Shown here one piece after another: positions 23,317 to 33,917 of a stretch of 64,000 nucleotides of DNA (position 1 is the stretch's first letter; each line of letters begins with the position of its first letter). Source of the stretch: Pseudomonas koreensis. Its GTDB lineage: Bacteria; Pseudomonadota; Gammaproteobacteria; Pseudomonadales; Pseudomonadaceae. The position numbers were made by a program, and so were the translations under genes. Under the pieces are notes generated by a model. The model was not told the origin of the DNA, did no database searches, and saw only the letters and a program-made list of their open reading frames with translations. The stretch is taken from NCBI RefSeq assembly GCF_024169245.1, contig NZ_JALJWP010000001.1, positions 4,403,501 to 4,467,500 on the forward strand. The letters are read 5' to 3'.

Positions 23317-26300
23317 ATGCCCAACCCCAACAGCCCCCTGCTGCTCAAGGAACTTGACATCCCCGGGCGCAGCAAAGAACCGGTGTCGAAGGATCCCGAT
23401 ATCTGGGGTATCAACATCGCGGCCGCGCTGGGCAACTTTCCGCTTAATGGCTTGCTGTGCCAGGCGGGGCCGTGGGGGAACATGGCGGTTGGCGACAAGT
23501 TGACGATCTTTTGGGGCACCGGGCAGAACGTCTGGGTGGAAACCGTCGACAAGACCGAGGTCGGCAGCCAACTGCGCATGTTCGTGCCTTCCCGGCACAT
23601 GGTCGATGGCTCGTTCGCGGTGTCCTATGTGGTCAAGCCGCTGGGCGGCGCGGATCAAGCCTCCGAAGTGATGCAGGTGCTGGTCAAGCTCACGCGCCCG
23701 GGCGGGCACGATGACAATGGTGAAATCGGGCATTCCAAGCTGATCATGACAATTCCCGAGGACATCGTTGACGGCGGCATCCACAAGGACAACGTCGCCG
23801 CTGGCGTGCCGATCACCCTGGGCAAGACCGATGGCACAGCGCCCTACCCGTACGCGGCGGCGGGCGACGTCGGTCGCATCAGCTGGGGCGGGATCTTTGT
23901 ACTCAGTGAGCCGCTGACTCAGGAACAGGCTGAAGGCAAGGCGCCGATCATCGTGACCATTACCGAAGCGATCATCCGCGAGGCCGGTGATGCGGATTTT
24001 CCCGGTGTGGCCGTGGCGTTCGAGGTGTATGACAAGGTGCTCAATCGCTCCGAAGACTGGAGCCCCGAACAGCGTGTGGTGGTGGCCGTCGATGCGACCC
24101 GGCTGGACGCCCCGATGCTCAAGGAAGCCAAAAACAATGAGCTGGATCTGGACGCCCTCGCGGGCAAGCCGGGGACGGCACAAGTCCCCACCTCGAAGTC
24201 GGAATTCGAACTGGGCGACATCATCATTGTGCGGGTCAAAGGCACGCCGACCGAGGGCGCACCGATTGACTTCAACGTGGAAAGCAAACCGCTGGACAAC
24301 CTGCCGAGTGTGGTCGAACTCGAACTGCCCAACGCAGCGCTGATGCAGCTGGCAACGAAAACATTCTCCTTGTCCTGCAGCGTGAAAAAAGCCGACAGCC
24401 CTCCCCATCTGCACTCCAAAAGCCAGTTCATCCGCGCCATCGGCGAAGTCCAGCGACTGGCCGCACCGATCATGCTGGACGAGGACTCCGGAGCGCTGGA
24501 CCCCGCACTGCCTCAGATTCGCCTCGAGATCCCCTTCGACAAATCCTTTGCCCAAGGCCAGGTCCTCAAGATATTCATGCTCGGCACCAGGTCCGACCTC
24601 AAGCCCTACCTGCCTGACCTGCCGACGCGCCTTATCACCCGTAACGACGTCGTCGACGCGAAACCGCTGCTGTACAACATCGACGGCAAACACCTGGCCC
24701 CGGTCAACGGCGGCACGGCGGAGTTCTACTATCAGCAATTGATCGCCGAAGCGGTGCTCGCCACGCTCAACCCGTACGAGGCCACCCGGGCCATTCGCGA
24801 GTCGATCCACACTGAAATCCTGCAAATCGGCGAACCCCGCCTGGAACTGCCCGAACCGGAAGTGGCCGGCGTGGTGAACGGCGTCCTGCCAGCCGACACC
24901 GCCGGCACCACCCTGACCGTGGTGTACACGGAAACGGTCAGCGGTGACGAAGTGTTCATGTTCTGGATCGGCTCGATCACCGGCGAATACCCCAACTCGA
25001 TCAAGCTGAACGAATTCACCGCCGGCCAGCGAGTACCGTTCCCGATCCCGGCCGCAGTGATCAAGGGCAATGAAGGCGGAACGGTCGAGGCCAGGTACGA
25101 GATCAAACGCGCGGCGGGCGGGACGAGTTACTCCAATTCGCTGACGTTCAGTGTTGGGGTGGCGCTGGATCTGAAAGAGCCGAAGATCAAGGAAGCACCG
25201 AACGACACCAGCCTCGACCCGTTTGCCGCTCAGAACACCCTGACCGCTGTGATCGATTACGACGGCATGCTGTTGGATGACAAGATCATCGTCACCTGGA
25301 ATGGCGCACCGGGAACCCCGACTGAAGGCTCGCACACCACCGATCCATGGCCGGTGACTGCGTTGGGCCAGCAGGAGATTGCTCTTGATAAAAAGGTGAT
25401 CGCCTTCAACTTGGGTAAACCGGTGACGGTGAGCTACACGGTGACCCGTGGCACGACCGAGCCGAAGGATTCCAGGCCTCGACTGTTGGCGGTGCTGCCC
25501 ATTCAGAACGGGGACTCACGGCTACCCAAAGCAACCATTGATGGCGCTCCCGATAACGAGCTGGATGTGACCATCCTGGCCAATAATGCTTTTACTCGCG
25601 TGCCAACATGGCTGTTGATCGCAGCAAATCAGAAACTCTGGTTGCGCTACTTTGGTACCAACGACGATAACTCTGAATACAGAAAAACGACCTATGCCGG
25701 ACAAACCCTATACGGTAATGGCGTAATCGTTGGGCCGTACCCTTCAACGCCCGTCAGCGAGCTGCGTGGCCTTAAAGATAAATCGACACTGACCATTGCG
25801 TTCAAAGTCACCTTTGACGGCAGTATTAATGAAGAAAATGCTGTGGTGTTCCCGGATCGCGTCTATACCGTCAAAGCCGTCGAGGATGTGAAACCCGCCA
25901 TCACCTCGGTGAAGGACTCCAAAGGCGCAGAAATTGTGCACAGCGGTGGTACGGTCGATCCCGTCGTGACCTTGACCGGTTCCGCCGCGCGCAATCAGCA
26001 GGTCGAGATATTCGAAGGCGCCGCGTCAAAGGGCAAACATCCGGTCGACGGCACCGGCACCTGGAAATATACCGCCACGCTGGCCGCCATTGGAACTCGC
26101 ACATTCAAGGCCAAAGCGGATTACGGCACCGGCCAGGAATCAGTCGGCAGAACCTTCACGTATTCGAGTGTACTGACACCTGTCATTACCTCGGTGCAGG
26201 ACTCCAAAGGAGCGGAAATACCCAATAACACCGTTACCCTCGACCCCAACATCAAGCTTACCGGCACCGCGACGTCACGCTTGTATGTCGAGATTTTTGA

Positions 26301-27222
26301 TGAGGCGACTTCGAAAGGCAGAGCGCAGGTGAGTGGCTCCACTGGCAAGTGGGAACTGGAAGTGAAAGACCTGAGCCTGACAGTGCACAACTTCAAGGCC
26401 AAGGCGTTGTACGGCACGGAGCCGGTGTCGGCGGTCAGGACGTTGACCGTCACTGCAGTCATTGTTCCAACGCTCGACAAAGTGCTGGACGATACAGGCG
26501 CAGACATTCCTGACAACTACACGACCGAAAGTACCACGCTCAAACTTCAAGGCACCGCCAGCATAGGCCAGCAAGTGGATATTTTCGAGGGCAGTGAGCC
26601 GAGTGCGGAATTCAAAGGAACGGCGACCGCCGATGCGGCGGGTAGCTGGGAGCACCCGATCATCGTGCCGCTGGGCGCACGGCGTTTGTATGCTCAATCT
26701 CGATATCACAGCGGCACAGTTCATTCAAACATACGCACCCTGAAAGTTGTTCCTAAAGATCTTTATGTTGATAACTTCGGCCCCAATACAGAATATAGAG
26801 ATGGTGAAACACGCCATTTTGAAAAAATCAATGTTACAAGAGTGAATATTAGCGGAACATCAAACATGTGGGCGAGAGACTTATTGAACTCCTCTCCAAA
26901 TGTTGGTGAGGTAAAAATGGTGATCGGGTTTAAAGGAAGAACCTTCAAACTTCTCAAATTTCATTGCCTGTGCTGGTCACCAAGATTAAATCAAGGCCCG
27001 CCAGTTATAACAGGAGTACTGGTACGCATTGACTTTTTCAATGGCACAGAGCTTGTTCATCAATACAATATCAATGGCGATGCAGGTTTGTGGCGAGAGA
27101 TTACTATTAAACTGCTGGGCGGATTATCATTCGACAGCGTGGAAATAAGGCTTTTCCCTGCAAAAAACCTACACTTCTCAAGTATCCTGATTAACTGGAT
27201 ATTCTGCACAAACGACGTGTAA
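23317..27222 (+). CDS. Large Ig-like repeat protein
   Basis: A 1301-residue protein with no visible signal peptide. The N-terminal modules (to about 850) are homologous to those of the protein at 17577 (MAVGDKLTIFWG, VLVKLTRPGG, AIIREAGD). Three bacterial Ig-like repeats of about 95 residues follow at about 861, 952 and 1049, each opening ITSVKDSKGAEI and containing LTGTA, VEIFDGA-type and GxW phrases. The last 155 residues are an unrelated, AT-rich beta-sandwich-like module (VRIDFFNGTELVHQYNING, SVEIRLF). So the two large proteins share a body but differ in the tip. This looks like an adhesin or a modular binding protein; the export route is unknown. Confidence 0.75.
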   Translation: MPNPNSPLLLKELDIPGRSKEPVSKDPDIWGINIAAALGNFPLNGLLCQAGPWGNMAVGDKLTIFWGTGQNVWVETVDKTEVGSQLRMFVPSRHMVDGSFAVSYVVKPLGGADQASEVMQVLVKLTRPGGHDDNGEIGHSKLIMTIPEDIVDGGIHKDNVAAGVPITLGKTDGTAPYPYAAAGDVGRISWGGIFVLSEPLTQEQAEGKAPIIVTITEAIIREAGDADFPGVAVAFEVYDKVLNRSEDWSPEQRVVVAVDATRLDAPMLKEAKNNELDLDALAGKPGTAQVPTSKSEFELGDIIIVRVKGTPTEGAPIDFNVESKPLDNLPSVVELELPNAALMQLATKTFSLSCSVKKADSPPHLHSKSQFIRAIGEVQRLAAPIMLDEDSGALDPALPQIRLEIPFDKSFAQGQVLKIFMLGTRSDLKPYLPDLPTRLITRNDVVDAKPLLYNIDGKHLAPVNGGTAEFYYQQLIAEAVLATLNPYEATRAIRESIHTEILQIGEPRLELPEPEVAGVVNGVLPADTAGTTLTVVYTETVSGDEVFMFWIGSITGEYPNSIKLNEFTAGQRVPFPIPAAVIKGNEGGTVEARYEIKRAAGGTSYSNSLTFSVGVALDLKEPKIKEAPNDTSLDPFAAQNTLTAVIDYDGMLLDDKIIVTWNGAPGTPTEGSHTTDPWPVTALGQQEIALDKKVIAFNLGKPVTVSYTVTRGTTEPKDSRPRLLAVLPIQNGDSRLPKATIDGAPDNELDVTILANNAFTRVPTWLLIAANQKLWLRYFGTNDDNSEYRKTTYAGQTLYGNGVIVGPYPSTPVSELRGLKDKSTLTIAFKVTFDGSINEENAVVFPDRVYTVKAVEDVKPAITSVKDSKGAEIVHSGGTVDPVVTLTGSAARNQQVEIFEGAASKGKHPVDGTGTWKYTATLAAIGTRTFKAKADYGTGQESVGRTFTYSSVLTPVITSVQDSKGAEIPNNTVTLDPNIKLTGTATSRLYVEIFDEATSKGRAQVSGSTGKWELEVKDLSLTVHNFKAKALYGTEPVSAVRTLTVTAVIVPTLDKVLDDTGADIPDNYTTESTTLKLQGTASIGQQVDIFEGSEPSAEFKGTATADAAGSWEHPIIVPLGARRLYAQSRYHSGTVHSNIRTLKVVPKDLYVDNFGPNTEYRDGETRHFEKINVTRVNISGTSNMWARDLLNSSPNVGEVKMVIGFKGRTFKLLKFHCLCWSPRLNQGPPVITGVLVRIDFFNGTELVHQYNINGDAGLWREITIKLLGGLSFDSVEIRLFPAKNLHFSSILINWIFCTNDV

Positions 27223-27267
27223 CGAAGCAACTAAACCGGGCCAGACTACGTTTCTCTGGCATTCACA

Positions 27268-27341
27268 ATCAAAAGATCGCAGCCTATGGCAGCTCCTACA
27301 GGGATCGGAACAGGAGCTGCCGAGAGGTTGCGATCTTTTGA
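27268..27341. terminator. Long inverted repeat / probable bidirectional terminator
   Basis: AAAAGATCGCA and TGCGATCTTTT arms enclose further complementary arms (GGCAGCTCCT / AGGAGCTGCC). Runs of T follow on the plus strand (GATTTTTGAG). It separates the plus-strand repeat-protein gene from the minus-strand selenoprotein module. Confidence 0.6.
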
Positions 27342-27352
27342 TTTTTGAGTGA

Positions 27353-27448
27353 TGGCGGAAGGCAGCCGGAGTCGAACCTGCCCGGGAACGGATGCCGTCC
27401 CCAACCGGGTTTGAAGCCCGGCCGCGCCACCGGGCGCGATTGCCTTCC
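27353..27448 (-). tRNA. selC: tRNA-Sec (anticodon UCA)
   Basis: About 96 bases including an encoded CCA. The 8-bp acceptor stem GGAAGGCA / TGCCTTCC, the long variable arm, GGTTCGACTCC in the T arm and the anticodon loop CTTCAAA identify selenocysteine tRNA. It begins seven bases after the selB stop on the same strand, so it is probably cotranscribed with selA-selB. Confidence 0.95.
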
Positions 27449-27454
27449 TTGAAC

Positions 27455-29371
27455 TCATTGCGCGTCGGCGTGAGCCAGCGCGTTGTCGCGGCGGATCTGG
27501 CGGGATTCGCCGAGGCGGCGGGTCAGGCCGAGTCGGTCGAAATATTCCAGATACTGAATACAGCGTTTGCGTCCCAAGCCTAGCGCATCACGGAAGGTTG
27601 TCACCTCAATCGCTGGATTTTCTTCGGCGATTTTCAGCAGCAGCGCCGCCATTTGCCGCAGGGCGATGTCGCTGATGAACAGGTCGCGCACCACCTGGTG
27701 CATCAGGCCCAGCCGTGCCAGTTTGCGCAGCAGCAGGCGCACGCTGGCGTCTTCTTCGCCGAGCATTTTTGCTGCGTCGCGCACCCAGGGTGGGTCGAAA
27801 CCGGCCTGTTCGTATAACGGCTGTAATTGCTGCCAGAGGATTTCGTCGTCGGCATTCAGGCGCACTTGATGATCGGGTAGGTGCAGCCAGGGACCGCTGG
27901 CGAGGATCGAGCCGGCGTGGAGCAGTTCGTCGAGCAGGCTGATGAAGGTCGAGCGTTCCAGTGCCAGCGCGCTGAAGCGTCGCAGGCGATCGCGGTCAGG
28001 CCCCATCTGGTCGGGTTCCTGTTCGTGGAATCGGGCCAGTTGCTCGAGCAAGGTGAATTTCAACTGCCCCCAGCGCTGCACGTTGAACAGCAGCGGGCCT
28101 TGGCGGGTGTCGATCAGGCGGATGTTCTCTGCCAGCGACCACTGCGCGCGCGGGCGATTGAACTGACGTTCGAGGCGTTGTGGGTCGAGGCCGCCGGGGC
28201 TGTGGTTGAGCAGTGCTGGCAGGGCCTGTTCGAGGCTGACGCTGAGGGCCAGGGTTTGCAGTTGCGCGAGGCGTTCCGGGCTGCGGCGCTGGCGGGTCGG
28301 GGCGAACGGATCGAGGACGACGCCGCCCCCGAGGGTGCGCTGGGCGCTGGCGTCGCGCAGGATCAGCCGATCGCCCTTCACCCCGTGCACCGGCGCGTTG
28401 ATCAGCAGTTGCGCGAACATGCGCTCGCCGGGGCTCAGGCGTGGGCCTTGCAACAAGGCGACGCGGGCGATCACGTCTTGGGTGCCGAGGTGCAGGTGCA
28501 CCGGGTGAAAGTGTTCGAAGGTGCGCTCGCCGGGCAACAGCTGAAAGTCAATGTCGATGCGCTGGGTCGGGGCGTGCAGCCAGTCCGCCAGCAGCCATTG
28601 GCCACGGTGGATCTGCGCCAGTTCCAGACGCTCGCCGCTGAGGTTCAGCGCCACGCGTTGGCCAGCGAAGGCCCGTTCAGCGGCCTGGTTTTGCGCGTGC
28701 AGTCCACGGATGCGTACCGATTTGCCCGCAGGCGCCAGAACCAGTTTGTCGCCCACCGCTACCGTGCCCGACAGCGCGGTGCCCGTGACCACAATCCCCG
28801 CCCCAGCCACGCTGAATGCACGATCAATCGCCAAGCGAAAGCCGCCCTCGCCACTGCGCGCCTGCACTTCTTTTTGCGCTTGCAACAACGCCGCCCGCAG
28901 TTCGTCGACACCCTGCCCACTCACACTCGACACGGTGAACATCGGCGCGTCGGCAAACGGCCCGGGCGCGAGCAGATCGAGTACCTGGCGCTGCACCTCT
29001 TCCACCCTGCCCGCTCCGGCGCGGTCGCATTTGGTGATCGCCACCAGCGCGCGGGGAATGCCGAGCAGCTCGACGATCGCCAGATGTTCGCGGGTCTGCG
29101 GCATCACGCCGTCGTCGGCCGCGACCACCAGTAACACCAGATCGATGCCCTGCGCGCCGGCAAGCATGTTGTGGGTGAATTTCTCGTGACCGGGCACGTC
29201 GATAAACCCGGTCAGCCCGGCGCCCGGTTCCAGTTCGGCATACAGATAGCCAAGATCGATGGTCATCCCGCGTTCGCGCTCCTGCGGGCGGCGGTCGCCG
29301 TTTTGCCCTGTCAGCGCCTGCAACAGCGAGGTCTTGCCGTGGTCGATGTGCCCCGCCGTGCCGACGATCAC
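27455..29371 (-). CDS. selB: Selenocysteine-specific elongation factor
   Basis: SelB of 638 residues delivers Sec-tRNA to the ribosome at UGA codons marked by a SECIS hairpin. The GTPase P-loop GHIDHGKT is at 7-14, with DVPGHE and TKCD following. The C-terminal winged helices that bind SECIS RNA occupy about the last 250 residues. I start it at the GTG at 29371, giving [14 protein letters not shown] as in E. coli SelB; this GTG overlaps the selA stop as GTGA. A longer ATG start at 29407 exists but would overlap selA by 40 bases. Confidence 0.93.
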   Translation of the reverse strand: MIVGTAGHIDHGKTSLLQALTGQNGDRRPQERERGMTIDLGYLYAELEPGAGLTGFIDVPGHEKFTHNMLAGAQGIDLVLLVVAADDGVMPQTREHLAIVELLGIPRALVAITKCDRAGAGRVEEVQRQVLDLLAPGPFADAPMFTVSSVSGQGVDELRAALLQAQKEVQARSGEGGFRLAIDRAFSVAGAGIVVTGTALSGTVAVGDKLVLAPAGKSVRIRGLHAQNQAAERAFAGQRVALNLSGERLELAQIHRGQWLLADWLHAPTQRIDIDFQLLPGERTFEHFHPVHLHLGTQDVIARVALLQGPRLSPGERMFAQLLINAPVHGVKGDRLILRDASAQRTLGGGVVLDPFAPTRQRRSPERLAQLQTLALSVSLEQALPALLNHSPGGLDPQRLERQFNRPRAQWSLAENIRLIDTRQGPLLFNVQRWGQLKFTLLEQLARFHEQEPDQMGPDRDRLRRFSALALERSTFISLLDELLHAGSILASGPWLHLPDHQVRLNADDEILWQQLQPLYEQAGFDPPWVRDAAKMLGEEDASVRLLLRKLARLGLMHQVVRDLFISDIALRQMAALLLKIAEENPAIEVTTFRDALGLGRKRCIQYLEYFDRLGLTRRLGESRQIRRDNALAHADAQ

Positions 29372-30780
29372 CGGTCGACCTGCAATTGCGGTAACTGCGC
29401 CAGCCATGCTGGCTCATCGTCAAGCTGACGCAGATCCAGCCACAGCGCATCGTCGTCGATACGCCCGAGCACCGGGATCGGCAAACCGCGCAACGCCGCT
29501 TCGAGATTGAGCAGATAACGCCCGCGCCAGCGCTTGGACACCTGCGGGCGACAACACAGCGCCGCGCTCGGCAAGCGCGCCACCGGTTGGCTGCCGCTGC
29601 CGATCATGCCCAAGGCCTCGATCGCATTGACCTGCCAGACCGACCCCAGGATTTCAGCCAGCAAGGGCTGCAAGCGTAAAGCCTGAGCGAAGATGTCGGC
29701 TTGCGGACGGGTCAACAGCCGCAGACTCGGCAGACGTTCAGCGAGGCGATCAGGATCGCGATACAACCCGAGCACCGCTTCCAGCGCCGCCAAGGTCAGC
29801 TTGTCGACCCGCAGCGCGCGCTTCAATGGATTCTTCTTGATCTTCGCGATCAGCTCTTTGCGCCCGACAATCAACCCGGCCTGTGGCCCGCCGAGTAATT
29901 TGTCGCCGCTGAAGGTGACGATGTCAGCACCATCCAGCAACGCCTGCCGCACCGTTGGTTCCGCCGGCAAGCCCCAGCGGGTCAAATCGAGCAGGCTGCC
30001 GCTGCCCAGATCCTCCAGCAACGGCAAGCCATGGGCGTGCGCCAGCTCGGCCAGCTCTGCGGTTGGCACCCGTGCAGTGAAACCTTCGATGCTGTAATTG
30101 CTGGCGTGCACGCGCATGATCAAACCGCTGCGCGGGCAAATGGCCGCTTCGTAGTCACGGGCGTGGGTGCGGTTGGTGGTGCCGACTTCATGCAGGCGCA
30201 CGCCGGCGCGGGCCATGATGTCGGGGATGCGGAAGGCGCCGCCGATCTCGATCAGTTCACCGCGCGAGATGATGCCTTCCTTGCGCGCGCCGAGGCTGTT
30301 GAGGGTGAGCAGCACGGCGGCGGCATTGTTGTTGACCACGGTCACGGCTTCGGCGCCGGTCAGTTCACGGATCAGGCCCTCGACCAGGTCATCGCGATCA
30401 CCGCGCTTGCCGCTGGCCAGATCGAATTCGAGATTGAGCGGATAGCGTGCGGCCATCTGCACCGCTTCGATGGCTGCGTCGGGCAGCAAGGCGCGCCCGA
30501 GATTGGTGTGCAGCACCGTGCCGGTGAGATTGAACACCCGGCGAACCTGACTGCGCTGCTGTTGCGCCAAGCGTTCGCCGACGCGGCCGGCGAGCACTTC
30601 GGCGGCGATTTCAACGGCGGACAATTGCCCGCTCAACACGTCAGGCCTTAGCTCATCGAGCAACTGACGCAGGCCAGTCAGCAACGAATCCCGGCCGTAA
30701 CGCTCGGCCAACGGCGCGCACGCCGGGTGACGCAACAACCCGTCAATGGACGGCAACCGCAGGGCAACGCTGGAAGACAT
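29368..30780 (-). CDS. selA: L-seryl-tRNA(Sec) selenium transferase
   Basis: SelA, 470 residues, converts seryl-tRNA(Sec) to selenocysteinyl-tRNA using selenophosphate. The pyridoxal-phosphate lysine is K294 in [13 protein letters not shown], in the same place as in E. coli. The start at 30780 ([10 protein letters not shown]) follows the family; the upstream in-frame reading runs through REP elements. It is the first gene of selA-selB-selC, separated from fdhE by a 600-base repeat array. Confidence 0.95.
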   Translation of the reverse strand: MSSSVALRLPSIDGLLRHPACAPLAERYGRDSLLTGLRQLLDELRPDVLSGQLSAVEIAAEVLAGRVGERLAQQQRSQVRRVFNLTGTVLHTNLGRALLPDAAIEAVQMAARYPLNLEFDLASGKRGDRDDLVEGLIRELTGAEAVTVVNNNAAAVLLTLNSLGARKEGIISRGELIEIGGAFRIPDIMARAGVRLHEVGTTNRTHARDYEAAICPRSGLIMRVHASNYSIEGFTARVPTAELAELAHAHGLPLLEDLGSGSLLDLTRWGLPAEPTVRQALLDGADIVTFSGDKLLGGPQAGLIVGRKELIAKIKKNPLKRALRVDKLTLAALEAVLGLYRDPDRLAERLPSLRLLTRPQADIFAQALRLQPLLAEILGSVWQVNAIEALGMIGSGSQPVARLPSAALCCRPQVSKRWRGRYLLNLEAALRGLPIPVLGRIDDDALWLDLRQLDDEPAWLAQLPQLQVDR

Positions 30781-31389
30781 CAGCCACTCCTGATTCGACT
30801 GAGACAGCCCCTCGCGGAACAAGCTCCCTCCCACAAGGGTTTCAGAAGTGTAGACGCACTGTGGGAGCGAGCTTGTTCGCGAACGCGGTGTGTCAGCTAA
30901 TGTGGATATGGCTGACCCGCCGTCTTCGCGAGCAGGCTCGCTCCTACAGGGATTCGGGGTGGAATGAAGCTTGGTGGTCACCACAAAACAGTGTAGGAGT
31001 GAGCCTGCTCGCGATGACGTCTTGTCAGCCGACTTCTTTGTGACTGACCCACCGCAATCGCGAGCAGGCTCACTCCTACAGGGGATTTGGGGCTGACCGG
31101 GCTTTGTGGTCCGGCACAACATCTGTGGGAGATGATGTGACTGAAACGCCGCCTTCGCGAGCAGGCTCGCTCCCACAGGGATTCGGGGTGGAATGAAGAT
31201 TGGTGGTCACCACAAAACAGTGTAGGAGTGAGCCTGCTCGCGATGGCGTCTTTTCAGCCAACTCCTTCGTGACTGCCCACCGCAATCGCGAGCAGGCTCA
31301 CTCCTACAGGGGATTTGGGGCTGACCGGGCTTTGTGGTCTGGCACAACATCTGTGGGAGCTGGCTTGGAATCCCACAGTTTTGCTCTCG
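30781..31389. repeat. REP array with 229-bp tandem duplication
   Basis: Six or more REP cores in alternating orientation fill the gap between selA and fdhE. A block starting GATTCGGGGTGGAATGAAG at 30951 recurs at 31180 (period 229) almost unchanged, including GGTGGTCACCACAAAACAGT and GGATTTGGGGCTGACCGGGC. No gene is present. It splits the selAB genes from the fdn operon. Confidence 0.85.
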
Positions 31390-32316
31390 TCATTCGTCTC
31401 CCGGCGCCAACAGGAGATTGGGTGCCAGACGCTGATAGCCGTCCTGGGCCAGACGCATGTCCAGCAGCAAACTGCCGAGATCCGCTGACAATGCCTCGGC
31501 CTCGGCGTCGTTCTCCAGGTAGAGCAATTTCAGGTAGCTGTTGCAGCTCGGGCAGACTTCAGCGCGCAGTGGCGCCTGCTCGGCGCTGTGCCGGTCGTCT
31601 TCCTGGCTCAGGTACTCAAGGCCCTTGCTCTGTTCGCAATACACGCACTTGACCCGCACCACATGCCATTCGCAGGCGCACAGCGAGCACACCAGATAAC
31701 GCAAACCGTTGTGCTTGCCGCGATGACGAATCACCCCGGCCATGGCCGGAGAACCGCAGGCCGGGCATTGGCTGAGGCTGTCGCCGGGTTTGAGTTGCAG
31801 ATTCGGCACGCTGAGCAGCCAGTGGCTCCACGCGGTTTGCAGCGCCGCGCCGAGAAACGGCACCAGCGCCGCCGGCACCAGCGAATACTGACCGCTGACC
31901 AACGCCACCGCCCACGCGCGCAACTGGCCGGGACTGGCGGCGCGCAGAGTGTCCAGCGCGTCGATCACCGCTGGCTGATCCGCTGGCGCATAGCGCTGCA
32001 GCAAGGCATCGAGCCACGGCTGCCAGGCATCTTCGCGCACCAAGGTGTCTGCCGCGAATGGTGGCAGACCGTGTTGCTGACAGGCTTCGAAACGCTGCGC
32101 ATCAAACGGCGCGGTGAGCGGCGGATCGTCGAAGACCTGCTGCTGCGCCCGGCACAACCCGGCCATCAGCCGCAGATAATCCGCCAACCCATTGCCCTCG
32201 GCCAGACGCTCCAGGCGCTCGGCGCGCAGGGCAAACAGGTTACGCGGTGGCAGGTACAGAAATGGCGGCGAACTGGCCGCCGCCTCGATTTCCCCAGGTT
32301 CAAGAATGCTTGGCAA
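31390..32316 (-). CDS. fdhE: Formate dehydrogenase accessory protein FdhE
   Basis: A 308-residue cytoplasmic assembly factor for formate dehydrogenase. Four CxxC pairs are visible: C184/C187, C210/C213, C224/C227 and C255/C258, as expected for the rubredoxin-like metal sites of FdhE. It starts three bases after the fdnI stop, so it belongs to the fdn operon. Confidence 0.93.
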   Translation of the reverse strand: MPSILEPGEIEAAASSPPFLYLPPRNLFALRAERLERLAEGNGLADYLRLMAGLCRAQQQVFDDPPLTAPFDAQRFEACQQHGLPPFAADTLVREDAWQPWLDALLQRYAPADQPAVIDALDTLRAASPGQLRAWAVALVSGQYSLVPAALVPFLGAALQTAWSHWLLSVPNLQLKPGDSLSQCPACGSPAMAGVIRHRGKHNGLRYLVCSLCACEWHVVRVKCVYCEQSKGLEYLSQEDDRHSAEQAPLRAEVCPSCNSYLKLLYLENDAEAEALSADLGSLLLDMRLAQDGYQRLAPNLLLAPGDE

Positions 32317-32319
32317 AAG

Positions 32320-32985
32320 TCAGCCCTTTTTCGTCAGCGGTCGCTCGGGCACGTCCCGAGGCTGTTCGTCGCGGGTCACCTCGCGGTACCACAGTTCATG
32401 GTGTTTTCTCGCCCACGGCCGGCTGACCCAGCCATGCAACATGGCGTCGACCGAACCCTTGATCCACAAGCCGGCGTAGATGTGCACGATGATGCTCAGC
32501 ACCAGCACGAACCCGGCCAGCGCATGCAGCAGCATCGCCCAACGGATCGTGGTGATGCCGAAATACGCGCTGAACCATGCGCGCCAGATCACCAGCCCGG
32601 TGAACAGCAACGCGAGCATGCACAGCAGTAAAGTCCAGAACAGCAGCTTCTGCCCGGCGTTGTATTTGCCCACCGGCGGCACGCTTTCTTCGTCGTTGAC
32701 CATCACCCGATTGATCCGCCGCAACCATTGCCGGTCATTGGCGATAAAGAAGTTGGTGCGCCAGAAGCTGAACACCAGGCCGAGAAACAGCACGAACATG
32801 GCGATGCCCATGTACGGGTGCAGGATGCGCGTCCAGGTGCCGCCGCCGAACAGGTGGCTCAGCCAGAATAACGACGGATGAAACAGCGCCAGCCCGGACA
32901 GCCCGGCCATGAAGAACAGGATCGCCACCAGCCAGTGATTGCTGCGCTGGTTGGCGCTGTAACGCAGGATCGTCTTGTTGCTCAT
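32320..32985 (-). CDS. fdnI: Formate dehydrogenase cytochrome b556 subunit
   Basis: A 221-residue membrane subunit (gamma) with four hydrophobic helices and haem-ligand candidates H17 (RSNHW), H56 (ILHPY), H155 (LLHAL) and H169 (VHIYAG). It anchors the periplasmic enzyme and passes electrons to quinone. It overlaps fdnH by four bases (ATGA). Confidence 0.93.
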   Translation of the reverse strand: MSNKTILRYSANQRSNHWLVAILFFMAGLSGLALFHPSLFWLSHLFGGGTWTRILHPYMGIAMFVLFLGLVFSFWRTNFFIANDRQWLRRINRVMVNDEESVPPVGKYNAGQKLLFWTLLLCMLALLFTGLVIWRAWFSAYFGITTIRWAMLLHALAGFVLVLSIIVHIYAGLWIKGSVDAMLHGWVSRPWARKHHELWYREVTRDEQPRDVPERPLTKKG

Positions 32986-33917
32986 GGCCGCTCCTCCCCG
33001 CGTGGATCGAAGGTGTGCACCGCCGGATCGACCACGTGCACCGAGGTGTCGGGCGCTGGTGGAAGTTCATCCTCCTCGACACGATTCGGGCCGATGCGCA
33101 CGTAATGGGAGAACCCGGCCAGCACCGCCGCACCCATCGCCAGCAGGCCGAGGGGTTTGCTGATGCCTTTCCACAAATCCACCAGCGGACTGATCGCCGG
33201 GTGATCCGGCAGCCCGGCGTAGATTTTCGGCGTGTCGGCGTGATGCAGCACGTACATCACGTGGGTGCCGCCGACGCCGGCGGGGTCGTACAGACCGGCG
33301 TTTTCAAAACCACGGCTTTTCAGGTCGACGATGCGTTCGGCGGCGTGCTCCTTCATGTCTTCCTTGGTGCCGAAAACGATGGCGCCGGTCGGGCAGGTTT
33401 TCACGCAGGCCGGCTCCAGCCCCACCGCCACCCGATCGGAACACAGCGTGCATTTGTAGGCCTTGTGATCCTTTTGCGAAATGCGCGGGATGTTGAACGG
33501 GCAACCGGTGATGCAATAGCCGCAACCGATGCAGTGGTCCTGATCGAAATCGACGATGCCGTTGGCATGCTGAATGATCGCGCCGGGGCTCGGACACGCG
33601 GCCAGACAACCGGGCTCGGCGCAGTGCATGCAGCCGTCCTTGCGGATCAGCCATTCGAGGTTGCCGGCGTCGGTTTCGTGCTCGGTGAAGCGCATCAGCG
33701 TCCATGAGTCCGCCGTCAGGTCCTGCGGATTGTCATAGGTGCCGTGGTTGTGACCGACCTCGTCGCGCAGCTCGTTCCATTCCGAGCAGGCGACCTGGCA
33801 AGCCTTGCAGCCGATGCATTTGGTGGTGTCGATCAGCTTGGCCACGCCCTGCTGAGTCCTCACCGACGGCGGCACGGTAGTGGTGGCCGAGCGGGCAATG
33901 ATGTCTTGGCTGGCCAT
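32982..33917 (-). CDS. fdnH: Formate dehydrogenase iron-sulfur subunit
   Basis: The 311-residue beta subunit with four [4Fe-4S] cysteine clusters ([39 protein letters not shown] plus CVKTC). A single C-terminal membrane helix lies near 250 ([14 protein letters not shown]). It carries electrons from FdnG to the cytochrome subunit. The fdnG stop TAA touches its ATG directly. Confidence 0.95.
   Translation of the reverse strand: MASQDIIARSATTTVPPSVRTQQGVAKLIDTTKCIGCKACQVACSEWNELRDEVGHNHGTYDNPQDLTADSWTLMRFTEHETDAGNLEWLIRKDGCMHCAEPGCLAACPSPGAIIQHANGIVDFDQDHCIGCGYCITGCPFNIPRISQKDHKAYKCTLCSDRVAVGLEPACVKTCPTGAIVFGTKEDMKEHAAERIVDLKSRGFENAGLYDPAGVGGTHVMYVLHHADTPKIYAGLPDHPAISPLVDLWKGISKPLGLLAMGAAVLAGFSHYVRIGPNRVEEDELPPAPDTSVHVVDPAVHTFDPRGEERP

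Noticed and set aside
22774..25335. An 853-codon open frame antisense to the DUF6124 gene and the second large repeat protein
   Set aside because: It crosses two well-supported genes and their promoter region, and its composition is that of a codon-usage shadow.
15635..27222. The island as a prophage or integrative element because of the C4-like RNAs
   Set aside because: No integrase, capsid, tail or replication genes and no attachment-site repeats at a tRNA were found; the nearby tRNA-Sec is intact and not duplicated.
30781..31389. Regularly spaced repeats resembling a CRISPR array
   Set aside because: The repeats alternate in orientation, are REP palindromes, have unequal spacers and a large tandem unit, and no cas genes are near.
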